From NCBI GenBank assembly GCA_949775045.1, contig OX459101.1, positions 1-64,000 on the forward strand: a DNA stretch of 64,000 bases, given 5' to 3'. Below, in pieces: positions 1-15,000 of this stretch. The position numbers were made by a program, and so were the translations under genes. Below the pieces are notes generated by a model. It worked only from the letters and a program-made list of their open reading frames with translations. It did no database searches and was not told the origin of the DNA. Position 1 is the first letter of the stretch; each line of letters begins with the position of its first letter. Source of the stretch: Metridium senile. Lineage: Eukaryota; Cnidaria; Anthozoa; Actiniaria; Metridiidae.

Positions 1-3000
1 TTTGTTCATAGGTGAACAAAGGTCCCTAATGTAACCTTGTGATCCCTTTTGTAACCTTACCATGTGTGCAAAAGGGAAAAACGATCCCTTATGTAACCTT
101 TGTTCATAGGTGAACAAAGGTCCCTAATGTAACCTTCTGATCCCTTTTGTAACCTTACCATGTGTGCAAAAGGGAAAAACGATCCCTTATGTAACCTTTG
201 TTCATAGGTGAACAAAGGTCCCTAATGTAACCTTGTGATCCCTTTTGTAACCTTACCATGTGTGCAAAAGGGAAAAACGATCCCTTATGTAACCTTTGTT
301 CATAGGTGAACAAAGGTCCCTAATGTAACTTTGTGATCCCTTTTGTAACCTTACCATGTGTGCAAAAGGGAAAAACGATCCCTTATGTAACCTTTGTTCA
401 TACGTGAACAAAGGACCCTAATGTAACCTTGTGATCCCTTTTGTAACCTTACCATGTGTGCAAAAGGGAAAAACGATCCCTTATGTAACCTTTGTTCATA
501 GGTGAACAAAGGTCCCTAATGTAACTTTGTGATCCCTTTTGTAACCTTACCATGGGTGCAAAAGGGAAAAACGTTCCCTTAGGTAACCTTTGTTCATAGG
601 TGAACAAATGTCCCTAATGTAACTTTCTGATCCCTTTTGTAACCTAAACATGGGTGCAAAAGGGAAAAACGTTCCCTTATGTAACCTTTGTTCATAGGTG
701 AACAAATGTCCCTAATGTAACTTTGTGATCCCTTTTGTATCCTTTCCATGGGTGCAAAAGGGAAAAACGTTCCCTTATGTAACCTTGGTTCATAGGGTGA
801 ACAAAGGTCTATAATGTAACTTTGTGATCCTTTTTCTAACCTTACAATGGGTGCAAAAGGGAAAAACGTTCCCTTATGTAACCTTTGTTCATAGGTGAAC
901 AAAGGTTCCTAATGTAACTTTGTCATCCCTTTTGTAACCTAAACATGGGTGCAAAAGGGAAAAACGTTTCCTTATGTATCCTTTGTTCATAGGTGAACAA
1001 AGGTCCCTAATGTAACTTTGTGATCCCTTTTGTATCCTTACCATGGGTGCAAAAGGGAAAAACGTTCCCTTATGTAACCTTTGTTCATACGTGAACAAAG
1101 GTCCCTAATGTAACCTTGTGATCCCTTTTGTAACCTTACCATGTGTGCAAAAGGGAAAAACGATCCCTTATGTAACCTTTGTTCATAGGTGAACAAAGGT
1201 CCCTAATGTAACCTTGTGATCCTTTTTCTAACCTTACAATGGGTGCAAAAGGGAAAAACGTTCTCTTATGTAACCTTTGTTCATAGGTGAACAAAGGTTC
1301 CTAATGTAACTTTGTGATCCTTTTTGTAACCTTACCATGGGTGCAAAAGGGAAAAAAGTTCCCTTATGTAACCTTTGTTCATAGGTCAACAAAGTTCCCT
1401 AATGTAACTTTGTGATCCCTTTTGTAACCTTACCATGGGTGCAAAAGGGAAAAACGTTCCCTTATGTATACTTTGTTCATAGGGTGAACAAAGGTCCCTA
1501 ATGTAACTTTGTGATTCTTTTTCTAACCTTACCATTAGTGCAAAAGGGAAAAACGTTCCCTTATGTAACCTTTGTTAATAGGGTGAACAAAGGTCCCTAA
1601 TGTAACTTTGTCATCCCTTTTGTAACCTAAACATGGGTGCAAAAGGGAAAAACGATCCCTTATGTAACCTTTGTTCATAGGTGAACAAAGGTCCCTAATG
1701 TAACCTTGTGATCCCTTTTGTAACCTTACCATGTATGCAAAAGGGAAAAACGATCCCTTATGTAACCTTTGTTCATAGGTGAACAAAGGTCCCTAATGTA
1801 ACCTTGTGATCCCTTTTGTAACCTTACCATGTGTGCAAAAGGGAAAAACGATCCCTTATGTAACCTTTGTTCATAGGTGAACAAAGGTCCCTAATGTAAC
1901 TTTGTGATCCCTTTTGTAACCTTACCATGTGTGCAAAAGGGAAAAACGATCCCTTATGTAACCTTTGTTCATAGGTGAACAAAGGTCCCTAATGTAACTT
2001 TGTGATCCCTTTTGTAACCTTACCATGTGTGCAAAAGGGAAAAACGATCCCTTATGTAACCTTTGTTCATAGGTGAACAAAGGTCCCTAATGTAACCTTG
2101 TGATCCCTTTTGTAACCTTACCATGTGTGCAAAAGGGAAAAACGATCCCTTATGTAACCTTTGTTCATAGGTGAACAAAGGTCCCTAATGTAACCTTGTG
2201 ATCCCTTTTGTAACCTTACCATGTGTGCAAAAGGGAAAAACGATCCCTTATGTAACCTTTGTTCATAGGTGAACAAAGGTCCCTAATGTAACCTTGTGAT
2301 CCCTTTTGTAACCTTACCATGTGTGCAAAAGGGAAAAACGATCCCTTATGTAACCTTTGTTCATAGGTGAACAAAGGTCCCTAATGTAACCTTGTGATCC
2401 CTTTTGTAACCTTACCATGTGTGCAAAAGGGAAAAACGATCCCTTATGTAACCTTTGTTCATAGGTGAACACAGGTCCCTAATGTAACCTTGTGATCCCT
2501 TTTGTAACCTTACCATGTGTGCAAAAGGGAAAAACGATCCCTTATGTAACCTTTGTTCATAGGTGAACAAAGGTCCCTAATGTAACCTTGTGATCCCTTT
2601 TGTAACCTTACCATGTGTGCAAAAGGGAAAAACGATCCCTTATGTAACCTTTGTTCATAGGTGAACAAAGGTCCCTAATGTAACCTTGTGATCCCTTTTG
2701 TAACCTTACCATGTGTGCAAAAGGGAAAAACGATCCCTTATGTAACCTTTGTTCATAGGTGAACAAAGGTCCCTAATGTAACCTTGTGATCCCTTTTGTA
2801 ACCTTACCATGTGTGCAAAAGGGAAAAACGATCCCTTATGTAACCTTTGTTCATAGGTGAACACAGGTCCCTAATGTAACCTTGTGATCCCTTTTGTAAC
2901 CTTACCATGTGTGCAAAAGGGAAAAACGATCCCTTATGTAACCTTTGTTCATACGTGAACAAAGGTCCCTAATGTAACCTTGTGATCCCTTTTGTAACCT

Positions 3001-6000
3001 TACCATGTGTGCAAAAGGGAAAAACGATCCCTTATGTAACCTTTGTTCATAGGTGAACAAAGGTCCCTAATGTAACCTTGTGATCCCTTTTGTAACCTTA
3101 CCATGTGTGCAAAAGGGAAAAACGATCCCTTATGTAACCTTTGTTCATAGGTCAACAAAGTTCCCTAATGTAACTTTGTGATCCCTTTTGTAACCTTACC
3201 ATGGGTGCAAAAGGGAAAAACGTTCCCTTATGTATACTTTGTTCATAGGGTGAACAAAGGTCCCTAATGTAACTTTGTGATCCCTTTTGTAACCTTACCA
3301 TGTGTGCAAAAGGGAAAAACGATCCCTTATGTAACCTTTGTTCATAGGTGAACAAAGGTCCCTAATGTAACTTTGTGATCCCTTTTGTAACCTTACCATG
3401 TGTGCAAAAGGGAAAAACGATCCCTTATGTAACCTTTGTTCATAGGTGAACAAAGGTCCCTAATGTAACCTTGTGATCCTTTTTCTAACCTTACAATGGG
3501 TGCAAAAGGGAAAAACGTTCTCTTATGTAACCTTTGTTCATAGGTGAACAAAGGTTCCTAATGTAACTTTGTGATCCTTTTTGTAACCTTACCATGGGTG
3601 CAAAAGGGAAAAAAGTTCCCTTATGTAACCTTTGTTCATAGGTCAACAAAGTTCCCTAATGTAACTTTGTGATCCCTTTTGTAACCTTACCATGGGTGCA
3701 AAAGGGAAAAACGTTCCCTTATGTATACTTTGTTCATAGGGTGAACAAAGGTCCCTAATGTAACTTTGTGATTCTTTTTCTAACCTTACCATTAGTGCAA
3801 AAGGGAAAAACGTTCCCTTATGTAACCTTTGTTAATAGGGTGAACAAAGGTCCCTAATGTAACTTTGTCATCCCTTTTGTAACCTAAACATGGGTGCAAA
3901 AGGGAAAAACGATCCCTTATGTAACCTTTGTTCATAGGTGAACAAAGGTCCCTAATGTAACCTTGTGATCCCTTTTGTAACCTTACCATGTATGCAAAAG
4001 GGAAAAACGATCCCTTATGTAACCTTTGTTCATAGGTGAACAAAGGTCCCTAATGTAACCTTGTGATCCCTTTTGTAACCTTACCATGTGTGCAAAAGGG
4101 AAAAACGATCCCTTATGTAACCTTTGTTCATAGGTGAACAAAGGTCCCTAATGTAACTTTGTGATCCCTTTTGTAACCTTACCATGTGTGCAAAAGGGAA
4201 AAACGATCCCTTATGTAACCTTTGTTCATAGGTGAACAAAGGTCCCTAATGTAACTTTGTGATCCCTTTTGTAACCTTACCATGTGTGCAAAAGGGAAAA
4301 ACGATCCCTTATGTAACCTTTGTTCATAGGTGAACAAAGGTCCCTAATGTAACCTTGTGATCCCTTTTGTAACCTTACCATGTGTGCAAAAGGGAAAAAC
4401 GATCCCTTATGTAACCTTTGTTCATAGGTGAACAAAGGTCCCTAATGTAACCTTGTGATCCCTTTTGTAACCTTACCATGTGTGCAAAAGGGAAAAACGA
4501 TCCCTTATGTAACCTTTGTTCATAGGTGAACAAAGGTCCCTAATGTAACCTTGTGATCCCTTTTGTAACCTTACCATGTGTGCAAAAGGGAAAAACGATC
4601 CCTTATGTAACCTTTGTTCATAGGTGAACAAAGGTCCCTAATGTAACCTTGTGATCCCTTTTGTAACCTTACCATGTGTGCAAAAGGGAAAAACGATCCC
4701 TTATGTAACCTTTGTTCATAGGTGAACACAGGTCCCTAATGTAACCTTGTGATCCCTTTTGTAACCTTACCATGTGTGCAAAAGGGAAAAACGATCCCTT
4801 ATGTAACCTTTGTTCATAGGTGAACAAAGGTCCCTAATGTAACCTTGTGATCCCTTTTGTAACCTTACCATGTGTGCAAAAGGGAAAAACGATCCCTTAT
4901 GTAACCTTTGTTCATAGGTGAACAAAGGTCCCTAATGTAACCTTGTGATCCTTTTTCTAACCTTACAATGGGTGCAAAAGGGAAAAACGTTCTCTTATGT
5001 AACCTTTGTTCATAGGTGAACAAAGGTTCCTAATGTAACTTTGTGATCCTTTTTGTAACCTTACCATGGGTGCAAAAGGGAAAAAAGTTCCCTTATGTAA
5101 CCTTTGTTCATAGGTCAACAAAGTTCCCTAATGTAACTTTGTGATCCCTTTTGTAACCTTACCATGGGTGCAAAAGGGAAAAACGTTCCCTTATGTATAC
5201 TTTGTTCATAGGGTGAACAAAGGTCCCTAATGTAACTTTGTGATTCTTTTTCTAACCTTACCATTAGTGCAAAAGGGAAAAACGTTCCCTTATGTAACCT
5301 TTGTTAATAGGGTGAACAAAGGTCCCTAATGTAACTTTGTCATCCCTTTTGTAACCTAAACATGGGTGCAAAAGGGAAAAACGATCCCTTATGTAACCTT
5401 TGTTCATAGGTGAACAAAGGTCCCTAATGTAACCTTGTGATCCCTTTTGTAACCTTACCATGTATGCAAAAGGGAAAAACGATCCCTTATGTAACCTTTG
5501 TTCATAGGTGAACAAAGGTCCCTAATGTAACCTTGTGATCCCTTTTGTAACCTTACCATGTGTGCAAAAGGGAAAAACGATCCCTTATGTAACCTTTGTT
5601 CATAGGTGAACAAAGGTCCCTAATGTAACTTTGTGATCCCTTTTGTAACCTTACCATGTGTGCAAAAGGGAAAAACGATCCCTTATGTAACCTTTGTTCA
5701 TAGGTGAACAAAGGTCCCTAATGTAACTTTGTGATCCCTTTTGTAACCTTACCATGTGTGCAAAAGGGAAAAACGATCCCTTATGTAACCTTTGTTCATA
5801 GGTGAACAAAGGTCCCTAATGTAACCTTGTGATCCCTTTTGTAACCTTACCATGTGTGCAAAAGGGAAAAACGATCCCTTATGTAACCTTTGTTCATAGG
5901 TGAACAAAGGTCCCTAATGTAACCTTGTGATCCCTTTTGTAACCTTACCATGTGTGCAAAAGGGAAAAACGATCCCTTATGTAACCTTTGTTCATAGGTG

Positions 6001-9000
6001 AACAAAGGTCCCTAATGTAACCTTGTGATCCCTTTTGTAACCTTACCATGTGTGCAAAAGGGAAAAACGATCCCTTATGTAACCTTTGTTCATAGGTGAA
6101 CAAAGGTCCCTAATGTAACCTTGTGATCCCTTTTGTAACCTTACCATGTGTGCAAAAGGGAAAAACGATCCCTTATGTAACCTTTGTTCATAGGTGAACA
6201 CAGGTCCCTAATGTAACCTTGTGATCCCTTTTGTAACCTTACCATGTGTGCAAAAGGGAAAAACGATCCCTTATGTAACCTTTGTTCATAGGTGAACAAA
6301 GGTCCCTAATGTAACCTTGTGATCCCTTTTGTAACCTTACCATGTGTGCAAAAGGGAAAAACGATCCCTTATGTAACCTTTGTTCATAGGTGAACAAAGG
6401 TCCCTAATGTAACCTTGTGATCCCTTTTGTAACCTTACCATGTGTGCAAAAGGGAAAAACGATCCCTTATGTAACCTTTGTTCATAGGTGAACAAAGGTC
6501 CCTAATGTAACCTTGTGATCCCTTTTGTAACCTTACCATGTGTGCAAAAGGGAAAAACGATCCCTTATGTAACCTTTGTTCATAGGTGAACACAGGTCCC
6601 TAATGTAACCTTGTGATCCCTTTTGTAACCTTACCATGTGTGCAAAAGGGAAAAACGATCCCTTATGTAACCTTTGTTCATACGTGAACAAAGGTCCCTA
6701 ATGTAACCTTGTGATCCCTTTTGTAACCTTACCATGTGTGCAAAAGGGAAAAACGATCCCTTATGTAACCTTTGTTCATAGGTGAACAAAGGTCCCTAAT
6801 GTAACCTTGTGATCCCTTTTGTAACCTTACCATGTGTGCAAAAGGGAAAAACGATCCCTTATGTAACCTTTGTTCATAGGTGAACAAAGGTCCCTAATGT
6901 AACTTTGTGATCCCTTTTGTAACCTTACCATGTGTGCAAAAGGTAAAAACGATCCCTTATGTAACCTTTGTTCATAGGTGAACAAATGTCCCTAATGTAA
7001 CTTTGTGATCCCTTTTGTAACCTTACCATGGGTGCAAAAGGGAAAAACGTTCCCTTATGTATACTTTGTTCATAGGGTGAACAAAGGTCCCTAATGTAAC
7101 TTTGTGATTCTTTTTCTAACCTTACCATTAGTGCAAAAGGGAAAAACGTTCCCTTATGTAACCTTTGTTAATAGGGTGAACAAAGGTCCCTAATGTAACT
7201 TTGTCATCCCTTTTGTAACCTAAACATGGGTGCAAAAGGGAAAAACGTTTCCTTATGTATCCTTTGTTCATAGGTGAACAAAGGTCCCTAATGTAACTTT
7301 GTGATCCCTTTTGTATCCTTACCATGGGTGCAAAAGCGAAAAACGTTCCCTTATGTAACCTTTGTTCATACGTGAACAAAGGTCCCTAATGTAACCTTGT
7401 GATCCCTTTTGTAACCTTACCATGTGTGCAAAAGGGAAAAACGATCCCTTATGTAACCTTTGTTCATAGGTGAACAAAGGTCCCTAATGTAACCTTGTGA
7501 TCCCTTTTGTAACCTTACCATGTGTGCAAAAGGGAAAAACGATCCCTTATGTAACCTTTGTTCATAGGTGAACAAAGGTCCCTAATGTAACCTTCTGATC
7601 CCTTTTGTAACCTTACCATGTGTGCAAAAGGGAAAAACGATCCCTTATGTAACCTTTGTTCATAGGTGAACAAAGGTCCCTAATGTAACCTTGTGATCCC
7701 TTTTGTAACCTTACCATGTGTGCAAAAGGGAAAAACGATCCCTTATGTAACCTTTGTTCATAGGTGAACAAAGGTCCCTAATGTAACTTTGTGATCCCTT
7801 TTGTAACCTTACCATGTGTGCAAAAGGGAAAAACGATCCCTTATGTAACCTTTGTTCATACGTGAACAAAGGACCCTAATGTAACCTTGTGATCCCTTTT
7901 GTAACCTTACCATGTGTGCAAAAGGGAAAAACGATCCCTTATGTAACCTTTGTTCATAGGTGAACAAAGGTCCCTAATGTAACTTTGTGATCCCTTTTGT
8001 AACCTTACCATGGGTGCAAAAGGGAAAAACGTTCCCTTAGGTAACCTTTGTTCATAGGTGAACAAATGTCCCTAATGTAACTTTCTGATCCCTTTTGTAA
8101 CCTAAACATGGGTGCAAAAGGGAAAAACGTTCCCTTATGTAACCTTTGTTCATAGGTGAACAAATGTCCCTAATGTAACTTTGTGATCCCTTTTGTATCC
8201 TTTCCATGGGTGCAAAAGGGAAAAACGTTCCCTTATGTAACCTTGGTTCATAGGGTGAACAAAGGTCTATAATGTAACTTTGTGATCCTTTTTCTAACCT
8301 TACAATGGGTGCAAAAGGGAAAAACGTTCCCTTATGTAACCTTTGTTCATAGGTGAACAAAGGTTCCTAATGTAACTTTGTCATCCCTTTTGTAACCTAA
8401 ACATGGGTGCAAAAGGGAAAAACGTTTCCTTATGTATCCTTTGTTCATAGGTGAACAAAGGTCCCTAATGTAACTTTGTGATCCCTTTTGTATCCTTACC
8501 ATGGGTGCAAAAGGGAAAAACGTTCCCTTATGTAACCTTTGTTCATACGTGAACAAAGGTCCCTAATGTAACCTTGTGATCCCTTTTGTAACCTTACCAT
8601 GTGTGCAAAAGGGAAAAACGATCCCTTATGTAACCTTTGTTCATAGGTGAACAAAGGTCCCTAATGTAACCTTGTGATCCCTTTTGTAACCTTACCATGT
8701 GTGCAAAAGGGAAAAACGATCCCTTATGTAACCTTTGTTCATAGGTGAACAAAGGTCCCTAATGTAACCTTCTGATCCCTTTTGTAACCTTACCATGTGT
8801 GCAAAAGGGAAAAACGATCCCTTATGTAACCTTTGTTCATAGGTGAACAAAGGTCCCTAATGTAACCTTGTGATCCCTTTTGTAACCTTACCATGTGTGC
8901 AAAAGGGAAAAACGATCCCTTATGTAACCTTTGTTCATACGTGAACAAAGGACCCTAATGTAACCTTGTGATCCCTTTTGTAACCTTACCATGTGTGCAA

Positions 9001-12000
9001 AAGGGAAAAACGATCCCTTATGTAACCTTTGTTCATAGGTGAACAAAGGTCCCTAATGTAACTTTGTGATCCCTTTTGTAACCTTACCATGGGTGCAAAA
9101 GGGAAAAACGTTCCCTTAGGTAACCTTTGTTCATAGGTGAACAAATGTCCCTAATGTAACTTTCTGATCCCTTTTGTAACCTAAACATGGGTGCAAAAGG
9201 GAAAAACGTTCCCTTATGTAACCTTTGTTCATAGGTGAACAAATGTCCCTAATGTAACTTTGTGATCCCTTTTGTATCCTTTCCATGGGTGCAAAAGGGA
9301 AAAACGTTCCCTTATGTAACCTTGGTTCATAGGGTGAACAAAGGTCTATAATGTAACTTTGTGATCCTTTTTCTAACCTTACAATGGGTGCAAAAGGGAA
9401 AAACGTTCCCTTATGTAACCTTTGTTCATAGGTGAACAAAGGTTCCTAATGTAACTTTGTGATCCTTTTTGTAACCTTACCATGGGTGCAAAAGGGAAAA
9501 AAGTTCCCTTATGTAACCTTTGTTCATAGGTCAACAAAGTTCCCTAATGTAACTTTGTGATCCCTTTTGTAACCTTACCATGGGTGCAAAAGGGAAAAAC
9601 GTTCCCTTATGTATCCTTTGTTCATAGGGTGAACAAAGGTCCCTAATGTAACTTTGTGATCCCTTTTGTAACCTTACCATGTGTGCAAAAGGGAAAAACG
9701 ATCCCTTATGTAACCTTTGTTCATAGGTGAACAAAGGTCCCTAATGTAACCTTGTGATCCCTTTTGTAACCTTACCATGTGTGCAAAAGGTAAAAACGAT
9801 CCCTTATGTAACCTTTGTTCATAGGTGAACAAAGGTCCCTAATGTAACCTTGTGATCCCTTTTGTAACCTTACCATGTGTGCAAAAGGGAAAAACGATCC
9901 CTTATGTAACCTTTGTTCATAGGTGAACAAAGGTCCCTAATGTAACTTTGTGATCCCTTTTGTAACCTTACCATGAGTGCAAAAGGGAAAAACGATCCCT
10001 TATGTAACCTTTGTTCATAGGTGAACAAAGGTCCCTAATGTAACCTTGTGATCCCTTTTGTAACCTTACAATGGGTGCAAAAGGGAAAAACGTTCTCTTA
10101 TGTAACCTTTGTTCATAGGTGAACAAAGGTTCCTAATGTAACTTTGTGATCCTTTTTGTAACCTTACCATGGGTGGAAAAGGGAAAAAAGTTCCCTTATG
10201 TAACCTTTGTTCATAGGTCAACAAAGTTCCCTAATGTAACTTTGTGATCCCTTTTCTAACCTTACCATGGGTGCAAAAGGGAAAAACGTTCCCTTATGTA
10301 TACTTTGTTCATAGGTTGAACAAAGGTCCCTAATGTAACTTTGTGATTCTTTTTCTAACCTTACCATTAGTGCAAAAGGGAAAAACGTTCCCTTATGTAA
10401 CCTTTGTTCATAGGGTGAACAAAGGTCCCTAATGTAACTTTGTCATCCCTTTTGTAACCTAAACATGGGTGCAAAAGGGAAAAACGTTTCCTTATGTATC
10501 CTTTGTTCATAGGTGAACAAAGGTCCCTAATGTAACTTTGTGATCCCTTTTGTATCCTTACCATGGGTGCAAAAGGGAAAAACGTTCCCTTATGTAACCT
10601 TTGTTCATACGTGAACAAAGGTCCCTAATGTAACCTTGTGATCCCTTTTGTAACCTTACCATGTGTGCAAAAGGGAAAAACGATCCCTTATGTAACCTTT
10701 GTTCATAGGTGAACAAAGGTCCCTAATGTAACCTTGTGATCCCTTTTGTAACCTTACCATGTGTGCAAAAGGGAAAAACGATCCCTTATGTAACCTTTGT
10801 TCATAGGTGAACAAAGGTCCCTAATGTAACCTTGTGATCCCTTTTGTAACCTTACCATGTGTGCAAAAGGGAAAAACGATCCCTTATGTAACCTTTGTTC
10901 ATAGGTGAATAAAGGTTCCTAATGTAACCTTGTGATCCCTTTTGTAACCTTACCATGTGTGCAAAAGGGAAAAACGATCCCTTATGTAACCTTTGTTCAT
11001 AGATGAACAAAGGTCCCTAATGTAACCTTGTGATCCCTTTTGTAACCTTACCATGTGTGCAAAAGGGAAAAACGATCCCTTATGTAACCTTTGTTCATAG
11101 GTGAACAAAGGTCCCTAATGTAACTTTGTGATCCCTTTTGTAACCTTACCATGGGTGCAAAAGGGAAAAACGTTCCCTTAGGTAACCTTTGTTCATAGGT
11201 GAACAAATGTCCCTAATGTGACTTTCTGATCCCTTTTGTAACCTAAACATGGGTGCAAAAGGGAAAAACATTCCCTTATGTAACCTTTGTTCATAGGTGA
11301 ACAAATGTCCCTAATGTAACTTTGTGATCCCTTTTGTATCCTTTCCATGGGTGCAAAAGGGAAAAACGTTCCCTTATGTAACCTTTGTTCATAGGTGAAC
11401 AAAGGTTCCTAATGTAACTTTGTGATCCTTTTTGTAACCTCACCATGGGTGCAAAAGGGAAAAAAGTTCCCTTATGTAACCTTTGTTCATAGGTCAACAA
11501 AGTTCCCTAATGTAACTTTGTGATCCCTTTTGTAACCTTACCATGGGTGCAAAAGGGAAAAACGTTCCCTTATGTATCCTTTGTTCATAGGGTGAACAAA
11601 GGTCCCTAATGTAACTTTGTGATTCTTTTTCTAACCTTACCATTAGTGCAAAAGGGAAAAACGTTCCCTTATGTAACCTTTGTTCATAGGGTGAACAAAG
11701 GTCCCTAATGTAACTTTGTCATCCCTTTTGTAACCTAAACATGGGTGCAAAAGGGAAAAACGTTTCCTTATGTATCCTTTGTTCATAGGTGAACAAAGGT
11801 CCCTAATGTAACTTTGTGATCCCTTTTGTATCCTTACCATGGGTGCAAAAGGGAAAAACGTTCCCTTATGTAACCTTTGTTCATAGGTCAACAAAGTTCC
11901 CTAATGTAACTTTGTGATCCCTTTTGTAACCTTACCATGGGTGCAAAAGGGAAAAACGTTCCCTTATGTAACCTTTGTTCATAGGGTGAACAAAGGTCCC

Positions 12001-15000
12001 TAATGTAACTTTGTGATCCCTTTTGTAACCTTACCATGGGTGCAAAAGGGAAAAACGTTCCCTTAGGTAACCTTTGTTCATAGGTGAACAAATGTCCCTA
12101 ATGTAACCTTGTGATCCCTTTTGTAACCTTACCATGTGTGCAAAAGGGAAAAACGATCCCTTATGTAACCTTTGTTCATAGGTGAACAAAGGTCCCTAAT
12201 GTAACCTTGTGATCCCTTTTGTAACCTTACCATGTGTGCAAAAGGGAAAAACGATCCCTTATGTAACCTTTGTTCATAGGTGAACAAAGGTCCCTAATGT
12301 AACCTTGTGATCCCTTTTGTAACCTTACCATGTGTGCAAAAGGGAAAAACGATCCCTTATGTAACCTTTGTTCATAGGTGAACAAAGGTCCCTAATGTAA
12401 CCTTGTGATCCCTTTTGTAACCTTACCATGTGTGCAAAAGGGAAAAACGATCCCTTATGTCACCTTTGTTCATAGGTGAACAAAGGTCCCTAATGTAACC
12501 TTGTGATCCCTTTTGTAACCTTACCATGTGTGCAAAAGGGAAAAACGATCCCTTATGTAACCTTTGTTCATACGTGAACAAAGGTCCCTAATGTAACCTT
12601 GTGATCCCTTTTGTAACCTTACCATGTGTGCAAAAGGGAAAAACGATCCCTTATGTAACCTTTGTTCATAGGTGAACAAAGGTCCCTAATGTAACTTTGT
12701 GATCCCTTTTGTAACCTTACCATGGGTGCAAAAGGGAAAAACGTTCCCTTAGGTAACCTTTGTTCATAGGTGAACAAATGTCCCTAATGTGACTTTCTGA
12801 TCCCTTTTGTAACCTAAACATGGGTGCAAAAGGGAAAAACGTTCCCTTATGTAACCTTTGTTCATAGGTGAACAAATGTCCCTAATGTAACTTTGTGATC
12901 CCTTTTGTATCCTTTCCATGGGTGCAAAAGGGAAAAACGTTCCCTTATGTAACCTTTGTTCATAGGTGAACAAAGATTCCTAATGTAACTTTGTGATCCT
13001 TTTTGTAACCTTACCATGGGTGCAAAAGGGAAAAAAGTTCCCTTATGTAACCTTTGTTCATAGGTCAACAAAGTTCCCTAATGTAACTTTGTGATCCCTT
13101 TTGTAACCTTACCATGGGTGCAAAAGGGAAAAACGTTCCCTTATGTATCCTTTGTTCATAGGGTGAACAAAGGTCCCTAATGTAACTTTGTGATTCTTTT
13201 TCTAACCTTACCATTAGTGCAAAAGGGAAAAACGTTCCCTTATGTAACCTTTGTTCATAGGGTGAACAAAGGTCCCTAATGTAACTTTGTCATCCCTTTT
13301 GTAACCTAAACATGGGTGCAAAAGGGAAAAACGTTTCCTTATGTATCCTTTGTTCATAGGTGAACAAAGGTCCCTAATGTAACTTTGTGATCCCTTTTGT
13401 ATCCTTACCATGGGTGCAAAAGGGAAAAACGTTCCCTTATGTAACCTTTGTTCATAGGTCAACAAAGTTCCCTAATGTAACTTTGTGATCCCTTTTGTAA
13501 CCTTACCATGGGTGCAAAAGGGAAAAACGTTCCCTTATGTAACCTTTGTTCATAGGGTGAACAAAGGTCCCTAATGTAACTTTGTGATCCCTTTTGTAAC
13601 CTTACCATGGGTGCAAAAGGGAAAAACGTTCCCTTAGGTAACCTTTGTTCATAGGTGAACAAATGTCCCTAATGTAACCTTGTGATCCCTTTTGTAACCT
13701 TAACATGTGTGCAAAAGGGAAAAACGATCCCTTATGTAACCTTTGTTCATAGGGTGAACAAAGGTCCCTAATGTAACTTTGTCATCCCTTTTGTAACCTA
13801 AACATGGGTGCAAAAGGGAAAAACGTTCCCTTATGTAACCTTTGTTCATAGGTGAACAAAGGTCCCTAATGTAACCTTGTGATCCCTTTTGTAACCTTAC
13901 CATGTGTGCAAAAGGGAAAAACGATCCCTTATGTAACCTTTGTTCATAGGTGAACAAAGGTCCCTAATGTAACCTTGTGATCCCTTTTAAAACCTTACCA
14001 TGTGTGCAAAATGGAAAAACGATCCCTTATGTAACCTTTGTTCATACGTGAACAAAGGTCCCTAATGTAACCTTGTGATCCCTTTTGTAACCTTACCATG
14101 TGTGCAAAAGGGAAAAACGATCCCTTATGTAACCTTTGTTCATAGGTGAACAAAGTTCCCTAATGTAACCTTGTGATCCCTTTTGTAACCTTACCATGTG
14201 TGCAAAAGGGAAAAACGATCCCTTATGTAACCTTTGTTCATAGGTGAACAAAGGTCCCTAATGTAACCTTGTGATCCCTTTTGTAACCTTACCATGTGTG
14301 CAAAAGGGAAAAACGATCCCTTATGTAACCTTTGTTCATAGGTGAACAAAGGTCCCTAATGTAACCTTGTGATCCCTTTTGTAACCTTACCATGTGTGCA
14401 AAAGGGAAAAACGATCCCTTATGTAACCTTTGTTCATAGGTGAACAAAGGTCCCTAATGTAACTTTGTGATCCCTTTTGTAACCTTACCATGTGTGCAAA
14501 AGGGAAAAACGATCCCTTATGTAACCTTTGTTCATACGTGAACAAAGGTCCCTAATGTAACCTTGTGATCCCTTTTGTAACCTTACCATGTGTGCAAAAG
14601 GGAAAAACGATCCCTTATGTAACCTTTGTTCATAGGTGAACAAAGGACCCTAATGTAACTTTGTGATCCCTTTTGTAACCTTACCATGGGTGCAAAAGGG
14701 AAAAACGTTCCCTTAGGTAACCTTTGTTCATAGGTGAACAAATGTCCCTAATGTAACTTTCTGATCCCTTTTGTAACCTAAACATGGGTGCAAAAGGGAA
14801 AAACGTTCCCTTATGTAACCTTTGTTCATAGGTGAACAAATGTCCCTAATGTAACTTTGTGATCCCTTTTGTATCCTTTCCATGGGTGCAAAAGGGAAAA
14901 ACGTTCCCTTATGTAACCTTGGTTCATAGGGTGAACAAAGGTCTATAATGTAACTTTGTGATCCTTTTTCTAACCTTACAATGGGTGCAAAAGGGAAAAA

